Source: Paraphysomonas bandaiensis (taxonomy: Eukaryota > Chrysophyceae). Taken from it: DNA of 64,000 nt. Of this stretch, positions 53,276-64,000 are shown one piece after another. The number at the start of each line of letters is the position of its first letter. The first letter of the stretch is position 1. A program made the position numbers and the translations under genes. The stretch covers positions 162,182-226,181 of the forward strand of contig CBFFRP010000394.1 in assembly GCA_965644295.1 (NCBI GenBank), read 5' to 3'. The notes below the pieces were generated by a model, which ran no database searches, was not told the origin of the DNA, and saw only the letters and a list, made by a program, of their open reading frames with translations.

Positions 53276-55618
53276 TTACTCCCACAGCGCATCATCCATG
53301 GCAGCTTGGTTCCACAGTCTATTCACCAAAGATACCGCAAATAGGTTAGGACCATCCAGGTACTCAAGACAGCGCAGTGCAGTTAGTTTGGTTGTTCGGG
53401 GGTACTTGGGACCAAAGAAAGGGTACCTCGGCTCGCGGGAATCCTCAAAACTCACTCGTCGTTTCTTGAGTGGTGGTGGAGAGGACTCCTCGGACTCACA
53501 ACTATCGCCTACTAACTCTTCTTCAGGAACGGTTGAAGCGGTCGAACTAACTGGGGAATTTTCAGACACAGGCGGCTCTTCCGACTGGCCAGGAGAAGTA
53601 GAAGTTATATGAGAGCCAGATGTGGGGCTATCCGTCGAAGGGCCGGATCCTATAACAGTTTACTTTACATCATTCCATACAATGGAGTGAATATTGACTC
53701 ACCTTGGTTGCGACTTCCCTGCAGATCTTTTCGTAGTTTTCCTCCTCGCTCTCCGGCAGGAGCGCTGCCAGGGCCGGGGGTACATCGGCGACTACGGGCT
53801 TTAAAGGGAGTATTGGCAGACGACGGTGTGACCGTGGTGGGGTTCTTTTCGTGAGATGCGGCACCGACACTTCCAGGGTCAGATTTCTGAATAGCGCGTT
53901 CAAATTTTTCGCGGAGGGCATTTCTAGCATCAATTAATTTCTAGATAGAAATGTCAGAACTCAAATATCAATGCAAATAAATATATACATGCACAATGCA
54001 TACCGTTGATCCTGAGTAGTTTTCACACGACTGGCATTTGCAGTTTGTCCCACAATATACCGCCCCCTCAAAGCACTCACAGTATTTCTTCAGGCACTGA
54101 CTACGTTTGCAATTGCACCCCGCTAGGTGACCTTTTTTCTCATTCACCTTCGAGTGGAATGCCGTAGGGTTGCGTTCTTTCGTTGCTTGTATAGCTTCAC
54201 TTCGAACCTGAGAACGTTGAAATATTACAGCAATGTAATACATCAAAAGTAGACAATTTTGGTCACGCTAAACTAAATTTATGCACTCACGGTAATGCAC
54301 TAACCTTGTCATGCTCCTTGCAATTGTTGCAATCGATACAATTACAGGCACCACAGTACCTTAGCGCCGCGAAACACTCACAATACCTAGGATTACAATG
54401 AGCCATTGAAAACAACAACATATTTAATATACACTTCACTGCCATATTGATAAGATGTTGCAGATAACACCATTTAATGTGGTTGATGAACTTACAATTT
54501 TAGACACTTCGACTTCTTGCAATTACACCGACTTTTTGTGTCCATTGGAGACATATTCGCCGGCTGTTTGGCCTTGCTGAGCACAGCTGGGCTGGAGAAT
54601 TTGAGGTGTCCTTTTTTTCCGGGTGTTATTTGACTGTTCTTTGTGGAGGCTGTCTTCGATGCAGGAGGTGGCGGCAGGGCAGTGGGCGGAGTGCCCTTTC
54701 CGTGAGGAGGGAGGACACTCGATATATTAGACTGCGTTAAAAGTGGCCGGAGAGATGGCGAAAGCTCGAGTGAAGTAGTACCTAGAAGCCCGCCTGTCTT
54801 ACTGGCCCCTCCATCTCCAGGACTGCTCCCAAGTCGTAAGTGCATATCCTCACCTAATAGCGAGTCGTCGAAACTCTGCTCACTCACAGTGTCAAGATCC
54901 ATACGATGTGTTTTGGTTGCATCAGTAGGTCCGGTGAGGTGTGGAAAAATTCCTTGTGAAGAGTTTCCTCGCTGACTATCAACTTGCTGAAACTTCGGCA
55001 TGCTATATTTACTGTATTAATGATAATAATATAAAAGAGGAAAACGATTGTTCAGTGCGTGGTACAATAGATGACACAACACATCACCCACAATGAATAC
55101 ACTTTGATACAATATACATGTGCCAAAGCCAATAACTTACAATAACCCTTCCCCATCAGTAGCAGAAGACTCAAGAATCGAGTCAGTATCTAAGAAATCG
55201 CTTTCCAGTAATTTATCCATTTTATGCGGCTTAAGAGATTTATTGAAAGGAGAAAATAAAGATGGTGAAAACAATGAATACTGATCTCGTTGAATTCGAC
55301 TAGAAGACTGTGGACTTGAATGGTCATTCTGAAATTTCAGTCGTGGAGAAGAAAATGACACTCCGGGAGAAAAATCAACCAAAGAAAACGACAGCGAATT
55401 GCCGTCTGGACTAAGAGCAACTAGATTAGAAAATGGAGATGAGCACCATGATTTAGTGGTTGACAGGACGCCACTTTTAGATGGTGATTCTGCGACTAAA
55501 GATATATGAGGATAGAGTTATATATAGAGGGATGGGAGTCACCTTGAGGGCATGGGCTCTCTGTACGGAATTTAGGGGCCACATCGGCTTTGCCACTTTG
55601 ATTCGGTGCAGATGACAT
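53276..55618 (-). CDS. CXC-domain (TESMIN/TSO1/LIN54) DNA-binding protein with C-terminal F-box, 611 aa, 7 exons
   Basis: Exons are 55618-55543, 55495-55141, 55002-54496, 54386-54305, 54207-54004, 53940-53703 and 53649-53276. Introns are 47, 138, 109, 97, 63 and 53 nt. After a Ser/Pro-rich N-terminus come two CXC modules: [20 protein letters not shown] with CGACNCIDCNNC, then CNCKRSQCLKKYCECFEGAV with CGTNCKCQSCEN. The linker contains the conserved RNPTAFHSKV. CXC pairs bind CHR elements (TTTGAA) in cell-cycle and developmental promoters, as LIN54 does in the DREAM/MuvB complex. The last ~35 residues (LRCLEYLDGPNLFAVSLVNR, then LWNQAAMDDALWE) are F-box-like, a motif that recruits SCF ubiquitin ligases through Skp1. 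Fusion of the two is unusual. The F-box ends directly at the stop, so a further exon cannot be excluded. Confidence 0.88.
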
Positions 55619-56079
55619 TGAGTAAGATAATTTCAATTACACATGACACATTTATGGTTAATATTATGACAATAGAGTGGAATGAATTGGATCAATAAGT
55701 AACTAGAAATACAATACACTCTATGCATAGACTTCCTTATCTTCTTGGGCTTATATCATCCAATTGTTGTATATACAAAAAGAAAAAAACATATTGGCGA
55801 TGTTAAATTTTGAATTTGAAATCTTGAACCGCCAACTTGAAAACTGAAAACTGCGGTGATTGGTGCACTTGTTTGGCGAAACTGGCGACTGAATACGGTA
55901 TCGTATTACTAGATATTATCAGACTACAGCTCACTTCCCGTACCGGATCTAACTATTTTGCAATCTACCCGTAACGGATCTCGTTCCTCTGTTTAATGCG
56001 CTATCACAATCCAGTGCCCTCTCATCAACTCCCTCAATCACTGCATAAGATCTCTCTACGCCTCTAATTAATGTAGAGA
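55619..56079. promoter_or_regulatory. Divergent CXC/GT61 promoter with tandem CHR-like and E2F-like motifs
   Basis: TTTGAATTTGAA (55809-55820) is two adjacent CHR consensus hexamers. TTTGGCGAAA (55872-55881) fits the E2F site, followed by TGGCGAC. CXC proteins of the LIN54 type bind CHR sites, so autoregulation is possible. The shared decamer is absent here. Confidence 0.45.
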
Positions 56080-58467
56080 ATGATGGTAACGGTAACGGGA
56101 TATACATTTCGACTTCTTCTTCAGATTGTGTGCTTATTATGCTGCATAATAACCACTGGATCTGTGCGGTTAAAGATATTGACTCCCACTAATCACTCCA
56201 TTACATCATCTGTTGTTAAATTGAGTGCTCAGATTGATATCTCACCTGATTATGACTATAGTGTGTTAGATTCCATAGCTCTCTGTCTGCAGTATGAGAG
56301 CAATGATGTATGTGTCTCTGTAAATGCGCTCACTTTTAGGGCCTTTTTACTGCTTTCTCATAGTCACTTATCAACGACTGTTGCTGTTGCGCTGTGCAGA
56401 ATTGATGGAGACGTAAAGAATCACACAATAGAAGATTGTCATAACAGTCCTGTGATGTATGACAGCACCACGATATTGTTATATGCACCTGATGTGAAGT
56501 TGTCATCGCTTATAGTGGAGAGTGCATCTCTATTTGAGAATCGCGAATATATTGCCCCACAATCACGTCCAGCTGGTCTGATGATATCATTTTCTTCTTC
56601 TCCGTCAACACTCGCCTTTGTACTGGGTATGACGAGCGACGTGTTCGCGCTCATGCCTAACCGTAAAGATTGTGCTCATATATCAGCTGCTTCGATTTCG
56701 TGTTGTTCACTGGCTACTCCATATCCTTGCATGCCGGTGGTTGTAGACTTTGCAGTAATATTTATCGACTCATCTCCCGTATCTGAAAATCACATGGGAG
56801 TGGTGACGAGATTTCTCAAACGAGTTCATGGAAAATTAGTAATTGTCTCTTCATTGTCGCCACGAGATACAATACAACTCCTTCCATCTACATTCACCTC
56901 GAAACTACGTTTTTATTTGATATCGAATATTCCCAATGATCTTATGATGCCACATTTTGATACTTATATTACTTCTGATCTGTCGAATATTTGGTCAACT
57001 GGAATTAGGTCGTCATCTGTTTCTTCTCTGTATGTGTCGGAATTAGCTTCATCTGCTTCGTTCTCATTCAATCATGGCATTAATATCGCAACACTACGTA
57101 ATGTGTGTGTTCTTCCGAATCTTACATCTATTCTACTGGTCCGTCCACCTGATTCTGATCCGATCCTTTCTCCATCTTTGAAGCATACTCTTAACCAGTG
57201 GAACTCGGGGTTCTTTTCCACAGATGAGATTGGTGGATGGAAATTCATCGAGTCGACCCCAGACGACATGAAAAGGAGTATTGAATATTCTAAGCCAGCG
57301 ACTTATGTATCTGGAGTATCCGTTGGATTCTCTCCTCCATTCTATCCTCATATTGGGCACTTATGTCAAACTCTATTTAACCTTATTCACGCAGCTTCAC
57401 ATGTAGACCTGTACCCCTGGATTACTCGTATGTCTAATTTATTTTTTCCAACTGTGTCTCGACATGATGATAGCTGGACCCAGAGTATAGTATCTCATGT
57501 TTTATTGTTCGTGTCGGAAACCACCAAACAGTCAAATCATAATGAGAAGGGGTCATACATATCTCCTGTTGTTTATCACCGTGAAGATATGGCTCCGATG
57601 TTTTTGACTAAATCCAATAATGACAAATCGGTGATATGTTTCGAAGAACTTATTCTGTGTGGAACAATGGAGCTTTCCATGCCCCTGCTTTCATCACACG
57701 ATGAAGCAGCTGCCTTCCGGGAATTTGTATATAGCATCCATGGACTTTCTTTCTCAAGTAGAACTGATTTTAAGTTGCACGACAGCATTGAAGCACCACG
57801 GCATGGCTCGATGAAGGAAGACACTTATGTGCCGCCTGGGACGCAATATATTAATTTCGACGGGAACGTATCTGATCGCGCTAAGATACCCACGAAAAAC
57901 CGTTTATGGCCTCTAAAAAATCCAATAAAACTCACGCTGTTGTTGCGTAGCTATAACAGATGGATTCTTAATCTTGCAGAAATGATTGAAATGATTCGAG
58001 CCACGGGGGTTATAGATATGGAATGGTTAGAGAGCCACATAATTCTTTTAAATGATATGCCTTTTTCAGAACAGGTTGCCATAATGAGAGAAACGGATAT
58101 ATTGCTCTCACCACATGATGCGGGGCTGATGAATATGGTATTCCTTGCCCCCCATTCAGCAGTAATAGAAGTACACACGTCGCCTTGGTATGAGCTAAGC
58201 AACCAAGGTACTGCTCTGGCTTCGCAACTTCATTATTTTGTTGTACCTCAAACTGAGCCGAACCGCAGTGCTAGATGCGAATATCCTCCTGAATGTTTGG
58301 ATATGAACTATCAGGATAGGGAGGATTTCAGGTGCCTAGGAATTCGTGGGTGTAGTGTAGATGTAGATGTGGATGCAGTAGAAGTTTATTTGTGGCAAGC
58401 CATACAAGTGGTAAAAATTATGAAGTGGGGCTTGCATTATAATAGAGTGTATAATGCTCGCCCGTAA
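56080..58467 (+). CDS. Family 61 glycosyltransferase (GT61/DUF563), secreted or Golgi type II membrane protein, 795 aa
   Basis: Single exon. Hydrophobic residues ~8-28 form a signal anchor or signal peptide placing the enzyme in ER/Golgi. The first ~580 residues are not recognised. The GT61 signature lies in the C-terminal third: LTLLLRSYNRWILN near residue 617, LNDMPFSEQVAIMRETDILL, and SPHDAGLMNMVFLAPHSAVI near 677-697. The family includes plant xylosyl/arabinosyl transferases and animal EOGT. Acceptor and donor cannot be predicted. The usual HGAG is HDAG here. ATGs at 56080 and 56083 are adjacent; I chose the first. The unusually long N-terminal region could be a second domain. Confidence 0.8.
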   Translation: MMVTVTGYTFRLLLQIVCLLCCIITTGSVRLKILTPTNHSITSSVVKLSAQIDISPDYDYSVLDSIALCLQYESNDVCVSVNALTFRAFLLLSHSHLSTTVAVALCRIDGDVKNHTIEDCHNSPVMYDSTTILLYAPDVKLSSLIVESASLFENREYIAPQSRPAGLMISFSSSPSTLAFVLGMTSDVFALMPNRKDCAHISAASISCCSLATPYPCMPVVVDFAVIFIDSSPVSENHMGVVTRFLKRVHGKLVIVSSLSPRDTIQLLPSTFTSKLRFYLISNIPNDLMMPHFDTYITSDLSNIWSTGIRSSSVSSLYVSELASSASFSFNHGINIATLRNVCVLPNLTSILLVRPPDSDPILSPSLKHTLNQWNSGFFSTDEIGGWKFIESTPDDMKRSIEYSKPATYVSGVSVGFSPPFYPHIGHLCQTLFNLIHAASHVDLYPWITRMSNLFFPTVSRHDDSWTQSIVSHVLLFVSETTKQSNHNEKGSYISPVVYHREDMAPMFLTKSNNDKSVICFEELILCGTMELSMPLLSSHDEAAAFREFVYSIHGLSFSSRTDFKLHDSIEAPRHGSMKEDTYVPPGTQYINFDGNVSDRAKIPTKNRLWPLKNPIKLTLLLRSYNRWILNLAEMIEMIRATGVIDMEWLESHIILLNDMPFSEQVAIMRETDILLSPHDAGLMNMVFLAPHSAVIEVHTSPWYELSNQGTALASQLHYFVVPQTEPNRSARCEYPPECLDMNYQDREDFRCLGIRGCSVDVDVDAVEVYLWQAIQVVKIMKWGLHYNRVYNARP

Positions 58468-59244
58468 TATATTTGTGCCATATAGGTTATGTTTGACTGT
58501 ACGATGTAGAATAAGCATAGATTTAGTGTTACATTAAATTTTGTCTAGCTAAAAGATTATAGGTTTCGAAGAGATTAACTTGTAACTTTTATAATATATT
58601 TTGCAGGCCAAAATTGTAATTTTAATATCTTGAAAAGTATGTATGGTCATGTAGATAGTAGATAGTATCCCCGTAAACAAGCGCTTAATCAGCAGAAAAA
58701 GGTAAAAGCAGAGGAGGCTGGTAGGGTTTTCTTCACAAGAACATACACGAGAGAGAAATCCTTCGGATTTCGAAGTTGTCACTAATAGTAGGAGTCTGAA
58801 TAATTTTTTAAAATAAAAAGGAAGAAATATCCCTTAATGTTCAGCTAACTTTTCAGCCTGATATTTTAATGAACAAAATATAGCAATACATGTATATAAG
58901 ACGTCTATTGCTTTGCAGCGTATACCAACCATTCTAGGGCCCCTAGATGATTTGAAATGCATGGCCGTTTACCTGGCTCGCCGTTTTTTTCCGTTATAAT
59001 GTCAAGTTGTTGTACCAATAAGTTTTTAGCTTAAAGAACACCCAAACTCTATGCACAGTGGCCAGTACACAACAACTCTTTTCGAAGAATCTCCTCAATA
59101 TTGGCACCAATATTATAGCACCAATGCAACAGTATGAGCAAACAAAATCAGTATCCCTATTTTATATTTTTTAAGTAAAAATAAACTTTAGATATCGATA
59201 CTAAACCACTGATGAGAAAAAACGCTAATACAATGCAGAAGTCA
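58468..59244. other. Intergenic, nothing recognised
   Basis: Space between the 3' ends of the convergent GT61 and methyltransferase genes. AT-rich, no supported frames. Confidence 0.45.
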
Positions 59245-60166
59245 TTACTTATTCTTATAAGCCCGAAGAGCGTCTTTCAGGGACATTTTGCTGGAAACAG
59301 ATTGTTTACTTCTTTTATTACTCATTTCGTCTTCCTCCTTCCTGGCTTCCTCTATCCTCAGCTTTCGAGCCTTCGCTTCGCATTTCTCCTTCGAGAATGT
59401 CCAGCACTTATATCCTTCAACGAATGGAACGAAGTCTCTCGCTCTGGCGCATTCTTTTACAGCGCGTTGAACGTCAGGATAGTCCCAATCGTCGCCTACT
59501 ATATCAGCTGATGGAAACAACTCAAGTGCAGTGGATATATCATGGAGAACTCCTTCGTAATGGTGACAGGCATCAACGTATATAAGATCCGGCTCTACGC
59601 CAAGTGACTTCAGGATACGTAGAGCTTCGCATCCATCCATTTTCATAGGCACAACACCTTTAAGGGGTTTCGTATCATTGCTCTCTGATAAGTTGCAACG
59701 ATAGGGCCATAAATTGCTCAGGAACTGGTCATAGATAGGGCCGGCGTTTACTATAGCTAGGTTCTCTGCACTCGTATTGTAATGGCTGTCTGCAAGAATC
59801 ACACTGTTGTCCCACAAATCAGCAGCAAATATAACAGCATTTGGAGCTTTCTTGGCAAAATATTCTGCAGATCGACCCAACCATGAGCCCAACTCAACAA
59901 TACAACCTACACAACCAGCATTAAAAACAAAACAATACATGTGTCTGTATTTTATTACGTGTTTCATCTCCAATTAAAAGCTTCAGTACATCTTGGTGTG
60001 ATTGAAAGAACCATCCATGTTTAAGACTGGATCGTCCGGGATTGATATCAGGCCAACCAATCCTCGAGTCGTTAAGAGCCTTTATCTTAGTCACAAGTGA
60101 AGAACTATCTGTCTCCTTATCTTCATTTAATGAATTACTATCAGGTGTCTTGTTATCATTATTCAT
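59245..60166 (-). CDS. Class I SAM-dependent methyltransferase (Methyltransf_24-like), 289 aa, 2 exons
   Basis: Exons are 60166-59959 and 59906-59245 with a 52-nt intron in CGT (Arg). Motif I is IVELGSWLGRSAEYFAK (E-x-G-x-x-x-G-x-S), the acidic end of strand 2 is in FAADLWDN, and PDLIYVDACHHYEGVLHDI plus IVGDDWDYPDVQRAV match family-24 methyltransferases (YIDGxHxYE...GDDW), which often act on sugars or small molecules. The catalytic domain is followed by a Lys/Glu-rich tail (about residues 235-289). No targeting signal is obvious. The substrate is unknown. It shares a 425-bp promoter with the M50 protease gene. Confidence 0.85.
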
Positions 60167-60590
60167 TGTGTTAGATATATACTTGGGCAGGATATATATA
60201 CATATATAGTAATTGATGAGTGCCCTTATAATGACAGGGAGATAATCCCCCTGTGTATATACAGCAGTACCAAGTACTTGTATAAAACCCTAGGCTTTTG
60301 TATGTACATTTTTGGTTGTTTTTAATTACAGTCATAACAAAAAAGATGGGTTTTTAAATAGAAAACAAGACTATTCCAAACTTTTCCTGAAAGATTATAC
60401 GGTACACCAGATCTCCACTATATATAGCATACTCTGTATATGTACTGTACAGTATATATATACACACCGCACGTTCGTATGTTCGTATGGATGTCTCCAT
60501 ATGTTCTCTATGTACAATGCACATGCCATTCCTGTGAGTCCTAAAGCACATCATAAGAACAACAATATCATAATCTGATCACATATTCAT
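60167..60590. promoter_or_regulatory. Divergent methyltransferase/M50 promoter
   Basis: TACAGCAGTA at 60260-60269 (94 bp before the methyltransferase ATG) and ATGTACTGTACA at 60440-60451 (140 bp before the M50 ATG). Both motifs also occur in the 8.1-8.5 kb promoter. Confidence 0.5.
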
Positions 60591-61882
60591 ATGCTTCGAA
60601 TCATTTATCGTTCATCATCATCATCATCTTCTCTTTTCTATCGTCCAATCACACGATTTCATCTGATTCCATCTCGTATCTATTCTACTAACAATAATCA
60701 TAATAATAATAATGAAAAACAACCACATGAACACTCTAATAAGATTAGTCTTATTAGTGGAGCTGTTGTAGGAGGATCAGTTATTTTAGGCAAAGCAAAA
60801 TATCTTCTTGCTGCTCTTAAGGTGACGAAGATGGCACCATTGGTATCAATGATCATCACATCAGGCATGTATTCGCTTATATTTGGATGGCCATATGCTG
60901 TGGGTATGGTGGGTTTAGTATTTTGTCATGAGTGTGGTCATGCAGCTGCAATGCATCGATATAACATTCCGTTTTCCCCTATGGTGTTTGTTCCTTTTAT
61001 GGGTGCGGTGATCGTAATGAAAGACATCCCCCCAAATGCTTATCAGGAAGGTGTAATTGCTCTAGCTGGTCCGGTAGCAGGGACAGCTGCGGCGGCATGT
61101 ATTGGGGTTGGTGGAATGATACTTGACTCACAGCTGCTACTAGCTCTTGCTGATTTTGGATATATGATAAATTTGTTCAATCTCCTTCCAGGTGCGATTT
61201 TACTATGAAGCAATATGCACTACACAATTACCACATCGCTAATATTCGTGTTGGTACATTACTTATGTGAACTAGTGCATTCCCGAATGCCGAATGTAAA
61301 CGTGGTATAATTGTGTGCACTATTGTTTCAAAACCAATATGATTGTGCATGTATGGGTACGAATATAAATAATTTATGTGCAATAATAATATGTCATGTG
61401 TATATTCAGTTGGTAGTCTGGACGGTGGTCGAGTACTTGGAGTAGTTTCTCCTTACTTTGGACTTGTTGGTCTCGCAGGTGGTGCAGGGCTAATAGCCAC
61501 TGGTTATGTTTCCAACCCAATCTTCTACTTGATTATGCTAGGAGGTGGCTACTCCACTGCACAGCGAATTATGGGTTGGGGTGAGGACAATGCACGCCCT
61601 AAAGATTATTATACACGCGTTACTCCAAATCATCAAAGAACTTTATTTGGTGCATATTTTGCCCTTGTAGCCACACTGCTTGGTGCTATGCATCTGAACA
61701 ACCAGCACAGGAAAACGCCAAAGCAAATTCAATCGAATGGTTATGATACTCACGATTTTAGTGAAGAGCTGATGCTAGATCGAAATACTATTGATCGACG
61801 TGACCCCTTCAAAGGTGACGGTGTGTATGACGACTACTTTGAGGAGCTATCCAAGTCGTGGGATGGGGGAAGGAGGATGTAA
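60591..61882 (+). CDS. M50 (site-2 type) membrane metalloprotease, organelle-targeted, 357 aa, 2 exons
   Basis: Exons are 60591-61191 and 61410-61882. The 218-nt intron is the longest in the window. Active-site motifs are complete: HECGH (HExxH, near residue 118) in a transmembrane helix, and, across the splice join, NLLPVGSLDGGRV, in which LDGG supplies the third zinc ligand. Six or so hydrophobic helices surround them. The N-terminus (MLRIIYRSSSSSSSLFYRPI, then more Arg and no acids) looks like a mitochondrial, less likely plastid, presequence, followed by an Asn-rich linker. Site-2 proteases cleave membrane-embedded regulators; the substrate here is unknown. No PDZ domain is visible. The soluble tail is acidic. 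Confidence 0.9.
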
Positions 61883-62520
61883 TATTGGGTTTGACAGTAA
61901 ATAGGTAATTGCGTAGTTGTTGGCATCGAGAAATAAATTAGATTTAATTCTTTCATTACAATTGTGTTTAAAAACTTGAAGGCATTTTTCAAATTAGACA
62001 TGCTTTTTATAGTGCCAACAATCAACAATCAGTCACCGTAGTGACCTGCAATAGCTTCTCATACGATTATTCAATGTAGACATTCTGCCAATATCTAGAT
62101 CAAAAATAGCTGAGGCATTACATAAAACATATTCGCCTGATAGTCAATCAATACTGTTAAATAACGACTTAGTAAGTTGAACTTAATAAGAAGCTTAGAT
62201 AAACACTTTAAGAAGAAAAATTATGAGATATCATTCATCATTCATCGCCATTCTCCAACTCATGTACTACTACTTACTACTACACCATACACCAACCATT
62301 TCTAGTATACCGTTACTATCTTGTACAGTCAATATATTTCAGTTTCAGTACTACGATAGCTATTCGATAGCTATTCGATAGCTACAACAACAACCCTCAA
62401 ATATCAATTAAATATGGCCATGCAGGAGGAATTAGGATGAAATGAGATGTATGCGGGGGATAGACAGGCATATAGATGATATTGTTCGAATCAAGATACG
62501 AATATTTCTCATTTGTTGCT
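61883..62520. other. Intergenic with short tandem repeat
   Basis: AT-rich. About three copies of an 11-mer (TCGATAGCTAT type) lie at 62353-62384, and TACTAC repeats at 62265-62285. No gene seen. Confidence 0.45.
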
Positions 62521-62524
62521 ATAA

Positions 62525-62695
62525 GAGTGCTCCCTCAACAAAGTCGGACTCGCTCCTTATCGTGGTATTTTGGAGAATAAGTACCGGATATATTTCTTCG
62601 GGAAACTAACGTGAGTTGCAAACATTGTCAGCAGATAACGTTCTGTCCACTTTTTGTGGTACAAGGGATACTGATTAGTGTCACTTGCGTAACCG
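62525..62695 (+). mobile_element. Third copy of the dispersed element, left end only
   Basis: CTCCCTCAACAAAGTCGGAC (62528-62547) followed by GATAAGTACCGGA-like, GGGAAACTAACGTGAGT, CAGCAGATAACG.TCTGTC and TGGTACAAGGGATACT blocks are collinear with 14029-14180. The copy stops near GTGTCACTTG, so only the left ~165 bp is present. Confidence 0.65.
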
Positions 62696-64000
62696 TCACT
62701 AAGCACGCAAATGTGATGAAATAACAATAACAATTGAAATCATATTTCCACTCTATTCACTCCTTAGTTTCTTCGAGCATCGCTGTCCAAAATCCAAGCC
62801 GAAGTCTCCACATGGTCGTTGTTCTTATTTTCCAGGCTACAGCCCTCTCGTTATAGTTCCGCTCTGATTCGGCCAAGTACTCCTAGGACTCTGATGCATA
62901 CTGTCACATCAAATTGAAAGACGTGCAGTCAAAGAAATCAGGATTAGGATAACCGAAATTATCCTTCGTCTATAAGAGTCATAATCGAAGCCTCAAAAGA
63001 GTTAAGCCTTCTCGTTTTTATTCAAATTTGCATTTTTCAGCTACGACTGTCATGATCACGTAAAGGTTAACGTGAAACTATTTGAAATATAGTTGCAGAG
63101 TGTATGACTTCAGAGTCTTACACAATTTCATATGATAAATCCATATCCGGAGGAAGCTTCATAGATATTAAATTTATCATAAATTAATGTGCCAGTTGCT
63201 GATTTTTGTTCTGCTTTGGAGGTGTCTACTATATTTTGAGCAAGCACTATATTATCCCAGCAGCAAGTGACTTGTCGGTCGTTACTTCTGCATTGCAACT
63301 GTTTTAGTTTATTCTCACTAGAAATGCTTCACTCTCGTTTACTGTTTTCGACCTCATTCTGGCTACTCGAATCAGATTTACACTACGAAAGCAAAATTAC
63401 TCTTTCACTGATTGATATCACAACCTATAGGTGAAGTGATATTTATTTCTCTTTGACACGCGTTTATGTCGTCTAGGATATCTCTGAAGCTGACAAGTAA
63501 ACCTGAGCCTGAGTTCAATCTGGAACTTCTACCGTGTATTTCGTTGACCAATGTCAACGCATAACCACAACACATATGTAAGAGGATAGACGAAGTATTC
63601 AAGAGGCAATTTTATATATACCAATACTAGAATTACAAAAATATAACTACCTTTAACAATTGCTGCTATGAATATAACTACATCACCACTCAGGAATAGC
63701 TTATTCAGAAGAAAATGTGTCGAATACAAATAGCTCATTTCCAATAAAATTCATCTAATAATTTATAACATCTTCTCAACAAGTGTCGAAAAAATAATCA
63801 AGCAATAAAATATAACTAAGCCTAAGTGACTCCAACATAATGAACACGATCCAAGGTGGTTGATCCCAAATGATAACAAATGTATATACTGCTGTAAAGC
63901 CGAATATAAGTTCCACAAATTACTCCCTACATCAGCCTTCCCGAGTAACTATACTCAAACAAGTACTATCACTCCTTCAATATATCCATGACATAATACA
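62696..64000. other. No firm gene; possible minus-strand exons near 63405-63744
   Basis: The minus strand at 63744-63660 encodes a hydrophobic stretch (FLSGDVVIFIAAIVK), and 63580-63410 encodes a polar stretch in another frame (ALTLVNEIHGRSS through GCDINQ). A short intron could join them, but no family is recognised. TACTGCTGTA is at 63887-63896, about 145 bp upstream of that frame, as in other promoters. Treat as unproven. Confidence 0.2.

Overview
The window is nuclear DNA from a protist. Almost every gene is split by very short GT..AG introns, mostly 40-63 nt and often only visible as small breaks between frames. I think a stramenopile (heterokont) alga is most likely, for three reasons: a huge secreted protein built on P-S-S/P-T-x repeats, an array of Tudor-like repeats of a kind I recall from ochrophytes and oomycetes, and an SQD1-type UDP-sulfoquinovose synthase. 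This assignment is inference. No bacterial-style operon is present.

Layout. 1-642: 3' end of a VPS13-family gene. 785-5973: a complete Copia LTR retrotransposon with LTRs that look identical, an intact 1505-codon Gag-Pol frame and a TTATA target duplication. 5974-6852: fragments of a dispersed repeat family. 6853-8096 (-): Sel1-repeat protein. 8536-9801 (+): Erv41/Erv46 (ERGIC) cargo receptor. 10592-11963 (-): SQD1 with a signal peptide and a C-terminal DEL. 12561-13559 (+): PhnD-like binding protein interrupted by one in-frame TGA, a selenocysteine candidate. 13620-16109: repeat element with inverted arms plus a decayed retroelement fragment. 16110-26480 (-): 3456-residue lectin/GPS/multi-TM polycystin-1-like surface protein. 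27127-28076 (+): 3-hydroxyacyl-CoA dehydratase. 29030-29101 (+): initiator tRNA-Met. 29440-29886 (+): Sep15/SELENOF-like protein without its redox motif. 30850-31330: repeat copy. 31869-47373 (-): one ~15.5 kb gene for a protein of about 4,940 residues, which joins a degenerate cytidine-deaminase fold, a SAM domain, EF-hand-like segments and about 58 Tudor-like repeats. 48051-49281 (+): cyclin-dependent kinase. 49857-51598 (-): NELF-A-like factor. 53276-55618 (-): CXC (TESMIN/LIN54) protein ending in an F-box. 56080-58467 (+): GT61 glycosyltransferase. 59245-60166 (-): class I methyltransferase. 60591-61882 (+): M50 membrane metalloprotease. 61883-64000: no firm gene.

Common themes. Many genes stand in divergent pairs 400-700 bp apart, and several of these shared promoters carry the decamer TACTGCTGTA, which occurs far more often than chance predicts. 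The ER/secretory genes (Erv, Sep15-like, GT61, ER-type SQD1, dehydratase) and the nuclear genes (CDK, NELF-A-like, CXC/F-box, Tudor giant) are neighbours, but nothing shows co-regulation beyond the shared motifs. The retrotransposon's primer-binding site matches the initiator tRNA encoded 24 kb downstream.

Exon joins were deduced by eye from reading frame, GT..AG borders and family similarity. All family calls come from remembered motifs, not database searches.
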